Shown here piece by piece: positions 13,464 through 16,880 of a DNA stretch of 16,880 nt. This DNA is from Lachnospiraceae bacterium UBA3310 (GTDB lineage Bacteria > Bacillota > Clostridia > Lachnospirales > Lachnospiraceae), in assembly GCA_002361355.1 (NCBI GenBank), contig DESQ01000005.1:1-16880 (forward strand), written 5' to 3'. The notes beneath the pieces were generated by a model. The model was not told the origin of the DNA. It saw nothing but the letters and a program-made list of their open reading frames with translations, and did no database searches. Each line of letters opens with the position of its first letter. Position 1 is the first letter of the stretch. The position numbers were made by a program, and so were the translations under genes.

Positions 13464-15659
13464 ATGAAACTGACATATTTTACATGGGGATACTTATATG
13501 AGGAAGCGATCAGGCGGGCGTGGGAGAAAGCGGGCGTGATAGTGGAGATGCGGCGGCTGCCCGCTTCATGGATCTGTACGACGACGCAGGAGAATGGGCT
13601 GGAAGAAAAACAGCAGATCAGGGAACAGCTCAGACAGGCGGCGGGAGATATGGTTTTTTCAGTCAATTTCTGCGCACGGCTCTCCGATTTGTGCAGAGAT
13701 GAGAGAATCCTTTATTGCAGTTGGACGCTTCAACTGCCGGATTTTGATTTGTATCTGGAAGCGGTGTATAATCCCTGCAATCTTTTGTATGTGTGCGACA
13801 GCTATCTGGTGGAGCGGTTGAGACAGGTGGGCCCGGCGGCGGTCTTTCTCCTGCCGGATGCGGTGGAGGCAGCTAGGAAGCCTGAGAAGGCTGTAGTGGA
13901 GCGCGAGGCCTGTTTTTTTGCAGAGCCGGTTTTTTCGCCTCTTAGTACCGAAGGAATGACCTTGTATGGAAAGGGATATCTGGAAGGCTTTTTACATACG
14001 CAGCGGGTGGTATTTGGGGAAAGCCTGTTGGAAACAGGCCTGCTGTCGCGGATACAAAAGGAGTTCCTTTCTCAGAATCCCGTGCCAGAGAGAATCCGGC
14101 CGCAGCTTCGTCTGTTATATGCGGCCGATTATTACCTCGCGCCCGCCTGTACGAACTTACAGCGAACCATTTTTTTACAGAATGTGGCGTCGGTGATGAC
14201 AATCTATTCCAATGAGGATTTTGCGGACTGTCAGGCGGCAATTAGGAAACCTTATATTGCGGAACCAGAAGAGCGCGACAGAATTTATGCTTCTAAAGAA
14301 TTTACGCTTGTGTTGCCGCCTCATACACTCCACAACGGTATACCGCGACAGACATTGGAGGTGATTGCGGCGGGCGGATTTCCCCTTGCCGGATATCAAA
14401 AAGATTATGCCCTGTTTTTTAAGCCAAATGAAACGCTTGTATGGTTTACGGATCACAGGGATTTTTTGATGAAGCTTGCGCGCTTTGGCAATCATTATGA
14501 GGAATGGGCGCGGGTGAAGGAGGCAGCTTTCCAGACCGTGATGGAAGAGCATACCTATGACTGCCGTATCGCCGCTTTATTGGAGCATCTGGCGGGAAAT
14601 CGGAGCGAACCGGTCATTTGTCAGGCGGAGAGCAAAACGGAAAAAAAGTCGGCGCAGATTTTCCCTACAGGGAGCTGGAGCTGCGGCGATGGGAGAGATG
14701 TTGGTAAAGAGACGGCGGAAAGGAAAACAGACCGGGGCAAATATTTGGGCAGGCATTCCCAGACATGTAGAATCTGTGGCGCAAAGGGTGAGTTCGAGAC
14801 ATGGATGCCGAGAGAGATGATGCAGGGAACGAAGGAAGAATTTCCCTATTTTGTCTGTGATGGCTGCCAATGTCTGCAGATTGAGCACGTTCCGGAAAAT
14901 CTGGGGGAATATTACGGAAAAGGCTACTATTCCTTCGCGCAGAAGGAGGAACCGGATATCAAATTTGAAGGGCCGGTTTCCGATATGCGTAAAATTCTGG
15001 ATGTGGGATGCGGGAGTGGTTCCTGGCTTTTGGAAAAGGCAAAGGAGGGCTTCGGGAAACTGTACGGCTGCGATCCCTTTCTGGAAAAGGAACGGAAGTA
15101 TGGAGATCGCGTAACCATTTATAACTGCTCGATTCATGAGATGGAAGGAGACGGGAGCTTTGATGAGATCTACATGCAGGATTCCTTTGAGCATATGACT
15201 GACCCGCTTGAGGCGTTAATCAGTGCGCGCAGGCTCCTAAAGGAAGATGGCGTTCTGGTTATGAATATACCGACATATCCCAATATCGCTTTTGAACGCT
15301 ATGGTGCCCACTGGTATCAGATGGATGCACCCCGGCATATTTTTCTGCATTCGAGGGAAAGTCTGCAGTGGCTGGCGAAGGAAAGCGGCATGGAGATTAC
15401 CGGGTTTCGGTACGACTCTAACGCAGGACAGTTTGCAACCTCCTTTTTCTATCAACAGGGAATTACTTTTGGGGAGAGAGATTTTTATATGAGACAATAT
15501 TTCAGCAAAAAAGACTTGGAACGGTGGGAAGAGGAGGCGAAGGAGGCTAACCGCAGGCAGTATGGAGACCATATGGAGGTGAGATGGAGAAAGGCGGGCA
15601 CATCCATGCTGTCTCAGGCAAACCAGAGCAACCAACTTGCACTGTCCCTGCCCGGCTGA
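13464..15659 (+). CDS. Glycosyltransferase-methyltransferase fusion ending in a flagellin tail
   Basis: A 731-aa two-domain protein. Residues 1 to about 400 resemble the preceding DUF3880-type glycosyltransferase (MVFSVNFCARLSDL and ILYCSWTLQLPD match its VFSVNY and ILYICW; LHNGIPRQTLEVIAAGGFPLAG matches its C-terminal site). After a linker, a zinc-ribbon-like pair CRIC (435-438) and CDGC (465-468) precedes a class I SAM methyltransferase: motif I ILDVGCGSGSW near 511-521, DSFEHMTDP and LKEDGVLVMNIP. The domain's natural end seems to be near GDHMEVRWRK. The final 21 residues then copy the flagellin C-terminus with one change (Leu to Pro at the next-to-last residue). Start 13464 follows GAGGACGAGG. 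The likely role is building or methylating a flagellin glycan. The fusion and the tail are seen directly; function is inferred. Confidence 0.78.
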   Translation: MKLTYFTWGYLYEEAIRRAWEKAGVIVEMRRLPASWICTTTQENGLEEKQQIREQLRQAAGDMVFSVNFCARLSDLCRDERILYCSWTLQLPDFDLYLEAVYNPCNLLYVCDSYLVERLRQVGPAAVFLLPDAVEAARKPEKAVVEREACFFAEPVFSPLSTEGMTLYGKGYLEGFLHTQRVVFGESLLETGLLSRIQKEFLSQNPVPERIRPQLRLLYAADYYLAPACTNLQRTIFLQNVASVMTIYSNEDFADCQAAIRKPYIAEPEERDRIYASKEFTLVLPPHTLHNGIPRQTLEVIAAGGFPLAGYQKDYALFFKPNETLVWFTDHRDFLMKLARFGNHYEEWARVKEAAFQTVMEEHTYDCRIAALLEHLAGNRSEPVICQAESKTEKKSAQIFPTGSWSCGDGRDVGKETAERKTDRGKYLGRHSQTCRICGAKGEFETWMPREMMQGTKEEFPYFVCDGCQCLQIEHVPENLGEYYGKGYYSFAQKEEPDIKFEGPVSDMRKILDVGCGSGSWLLEKAKEGFGKLYGCDPFLEKERKYGDRVTIYNCSIHEMEGDGSFDEIYMQDSFEHMTDPLEALISARRLLKEDGVLVMNIPTYPNIAFERYGAHWYQMDAPRHIFLHSRESLQWLAKESGMEITGFRYDSNAGQFATSFFYQQGITFGERDFYMRQYFSKKDLERWEEEAKEANRRQYGDHMEVRWRKAGTSMLSQANQSNQLALSLPG
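15592..15656 (+). repeat. Direct repeat of the flagellin 3' end (copy at 12017-12081)
   Basis: A 65-bp stretch in frame within the end of the methyltransferase fusion matches the end of the flagellin gene at 57 of 65 positions by my alignment. All but one of the differing codons are synonymous (the exception is CTC to CCC). Sequences beyond the stop codons (TAA versus TGA) do not match. Confidence 0.93.
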
Positions 15660-15710
15660 CAGGATATATCAATTAAAGGGTTCATTGCACGTTGCATGAC
15701 TATGATATGG

Positions 15711-15744
15711 CCTCCCAGCCCTCTTCGGAGGGCCGGGAGGTTTT
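15711..15744 (+). terminator. Intrinsic terminator with TTCG tetraloop
   Basis: CCTCCC-A-GCCCTC (15711-15723), loop TTCG, GAGGGC-C-GGGAGG (15728-15740), then TTTT. One A/C mismatch in a very strong stem. It ends the flagellin-modification transcript. Confidence 0.92.
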
Positions 15745-15789
15745 ATACATGAAAGAACAAACGTTTGGCATAGTATTTGTCGGTTTTCG

Positions 15790-15798
15790 TGGTATAAT
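15790..15798 (+). promoter_or_regulatory. Extended -10 promoter for the AT-rich gene
   Basis: TGG-TATAAT is a perfect extended -10 (15790-15798). No good -35 lies at 17 nt; TTGGCA at 15765-15770 is 22 nt away. The predicted start near 15805 leaves a leader of about 48 nt before the gene. Confidence 0.6.
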
Positions 15799-15852
15799 GC
15801 AAAAAAACTGGTAGGGTATGCCAAAAACTGTGTAATTATGGGGAGAATGAAT

Positions 15853-16683
15853 ATGGCAAAAGGAATTAATAAAAATTTGTCAAAAATAAAACTTATAACT
15901 TATATTGGAAACACAATTTCTTTTATTAGTGGAATTTTAACCATATTATCATTTTATGGATATACGAATACTGAGTATATTTCTTTTATTGTTGTAGGAA
16001 TATTATTGATAATAGTAACGACATCTGTAATTATAAATAAGAATAAAATATCAAAATATATCTTGGCTGCAATTCTTAATAAAACAATACCGGATTCAAA
16101 TATTATGATATTAGATAAAACTGTGATTTATGAGTATACAGAAAGATATAAGTTCAAATTTAGAAGCGAGTTCTTTATAAAAGTAATTGGCAATAAACCA
16201 ATTAGTGAACATACAGAAGCTTTAAAATGGACTGCTGGTTTTATATCAAATGTCCAACCTATTAGAAAAAGTCAAAAAATTGAATATGACAAAAATCCTT
16301 TATCGCACAATGAAATTGATAAACAAAAATTTACAATTCTTTTTCCAAATGGTAAACAAATTAGTAAAAATGATGAACCATATAAAACAGGTTTTGAAAT
16401 CTCAGAATTGAATGATGATAAACATATTGCTAAACCGATTCTTGTCATTGGTATATATAACATTACAAAGAATTTGACATTAAAAGTCTATTTTAATGAA
16501 CATTTAAATCCTTTGGAAATTAGAGGTTTAAAATATGCTCATTATATTGACGAAACCCCATATGATACTGTCCCATTGGAAATCAAATATGAAGAAGAAA
16601 AAAATATGCGTTATGTTGAATTTAATATAAAGAATCCCATATATGGCGGTAAGTATAAAATTGATTGGAATTTTAATGATTGA
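15853..16683 (+). CDS. Uncharacterised two-TM protein, AT-rich, probably acquired
   Basis: I do not recognise this 276-aa protein. Residues about 13-35 and 43-62 are two hydrophobic helices with a short loop. The remaining 200 or so residues look soluble and beta-strand-rich, with many Lys, Asn and Ile (for example KPILVIGIYNITKNLTLKVYFNEH and YGGKYKIDWNFND at the end). Base and codon use is strikingly AT-rich, unlike every other gene here, suggesting recent transfer. The start at 15853 (MAKGINKN) is chosen because GGGGAG lies 7 nt upstream; in-frame ATGs at 15838 and 15847 fit the site less well. It has its own extended -10 promoter after a strong terminator, so it is a separate unit. A defence or membrane-stress role is conceivable but unsupported. 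Confidence 0.75.
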   Translation: MAKGINKNLSKIKLITYIGNTISFISGILTILSFYGYTNTEYISFIVVGILLIIVTTSVIINKNKISKYILAAILNKTIPDSNIMILDKTVIYEYTERYKFKFRSEFFIKVIGNKPISEHTEALKWTAGFISNVQPIRKSQKIEYDKNPLSHNEIDKQKFTILFPNGKQISKNDEPYKTGFEISELNDDKHIAKPILVIGIYNITKNLTLKVYFNEHLNPLEIRGLKYAHYIDETPYDTVPLEIKYEEEKNMRYVEFNIKNPIYGGKYKIDWNFND

Positions 16684-16706
16684 CTTATAAAATAGGGCGT
16701 GATACT

Positions 16707-16769
16707 ATGAAATTACAGAGCATATTAAAGTGTTGGTATGTAAATGGAGGTAAAGTTATGGAGTGGTAA
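16707..16769 (+). CDS. Doubtful 20-residue micro-ORF
   Basis: An ATG-to-TAA frame of 20 codons (starting MKLQSILKCWY, ending VMEW) sits between the AT-rich gene and a strong terminator. AGGG lies 10 nt upstream as a weak ribosome site, and TGGAGG lies inside the frame before a second ATG. It could be a small peptide or chance. I recognise no family. Confidence 0.2.
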   Translation: MKLQSILKCWYVNGGKVMEW

Positions 16770-16793
16770 ATTTATAATATAAATTAGGCAACC

Positions 16794-16824
16794 AAGGCTA
16801 TCGGCGCTGCTGGTAGCCTTTTTG
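16794..16824 (+). terminator. Strong intrinsic terminator
   Basis: A 12-bp stem: AAGGCTATCGGC (16794-16805) pairs with GCTGGTAGCCTT (16809-16820), with two or three G-T pairs, around a 3-nt loop, then TTT. It ends the AT-rich gene's transcript. I see nothing interpretable from 16825 to the window end. Confidence 0.85.
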
Positions 16825-16880
16825 TTCCTATAAGCGGCTGCCTGGAATGTAGCTGCGAAGTAGTAAACATCAACCGCGGA

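Overview
The window looks like a chromosomal segment from a motile Gram-positive Clostridia, most likely a Lachnospiraceae. The reasons are moderately high GC, strong AGGAGG-type ribosome sites, a DegV protein, a pyrophosphate-type phosphofructokinase, and a csrA-flagellin cluster followed by glycosyltransferase genes. The last gene is far more AT-rich than the rest. I see no rRNA, tRNA or CRISPR array. The assignment rests on gene content and style, not on a database match.

Layout. 1-2.8 kb: a sugar-binding-type lipoprotein and a chemotaxis receptor in one operon, closed by a perfect bidirectional terminator shared with a convergent membrane-anchored lipase-like hydrolase (2.8-4.0 kb, minus strand). 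4.1-5.6 kb: a MATE efflux pump. 5.6-6.7 kb: a promoter, a probable yybP-ykoY (Mn2+) riboswitch with an overlapping terminator, and a Na+/Ca2+-type cation antiporter. 6.76-7.65 kb: a DegV-family protein on the minus strand, sharing a terminator with the antiporter. 7.8-9.2 kb: a phosphofructokinase with its own promoter and terminator.

The centre of interest is 9.23-10.04 kb. Two perfect 28-bp inverted repeats bracket a small FimB-like tyrosine recombinase gene and a textbook sigma-28/SigD promoter (TAAA-N15-GCCGATAT). Each repeat is a recombinase-type core site: 8-bp palindromic arms around an asymmetric 7-bp spacer. As assembled, the promoter points away from the adjacent csrA-flagellin pair. 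Inverting the segment would place it directly upstream of them. This reads as a phase-variable flagellin switch captured in the OFF orientation.

10.1-15.7 kb is the switch's target and its modification genes. It holds a divergent CsrA with a C-terminal extension; a flagellin whose leader has two candidate CsrA sites (a GGA in a hairpin loop and a GGA in the Shine-Dalgarno), as in the Bacillus hag leader; a CgeB/DUF3880-like glycosyltransferase; and a second related glycosyltransferase fused to a zinc-ribbon methyltransferase. That fusion protein ends in a near-exact copy of the flagellin C-terminus. The last kilobase is an AT-rich, probably acquired two-TM protein of unknown role and a doubtful micro-ORF before a strong terminator.
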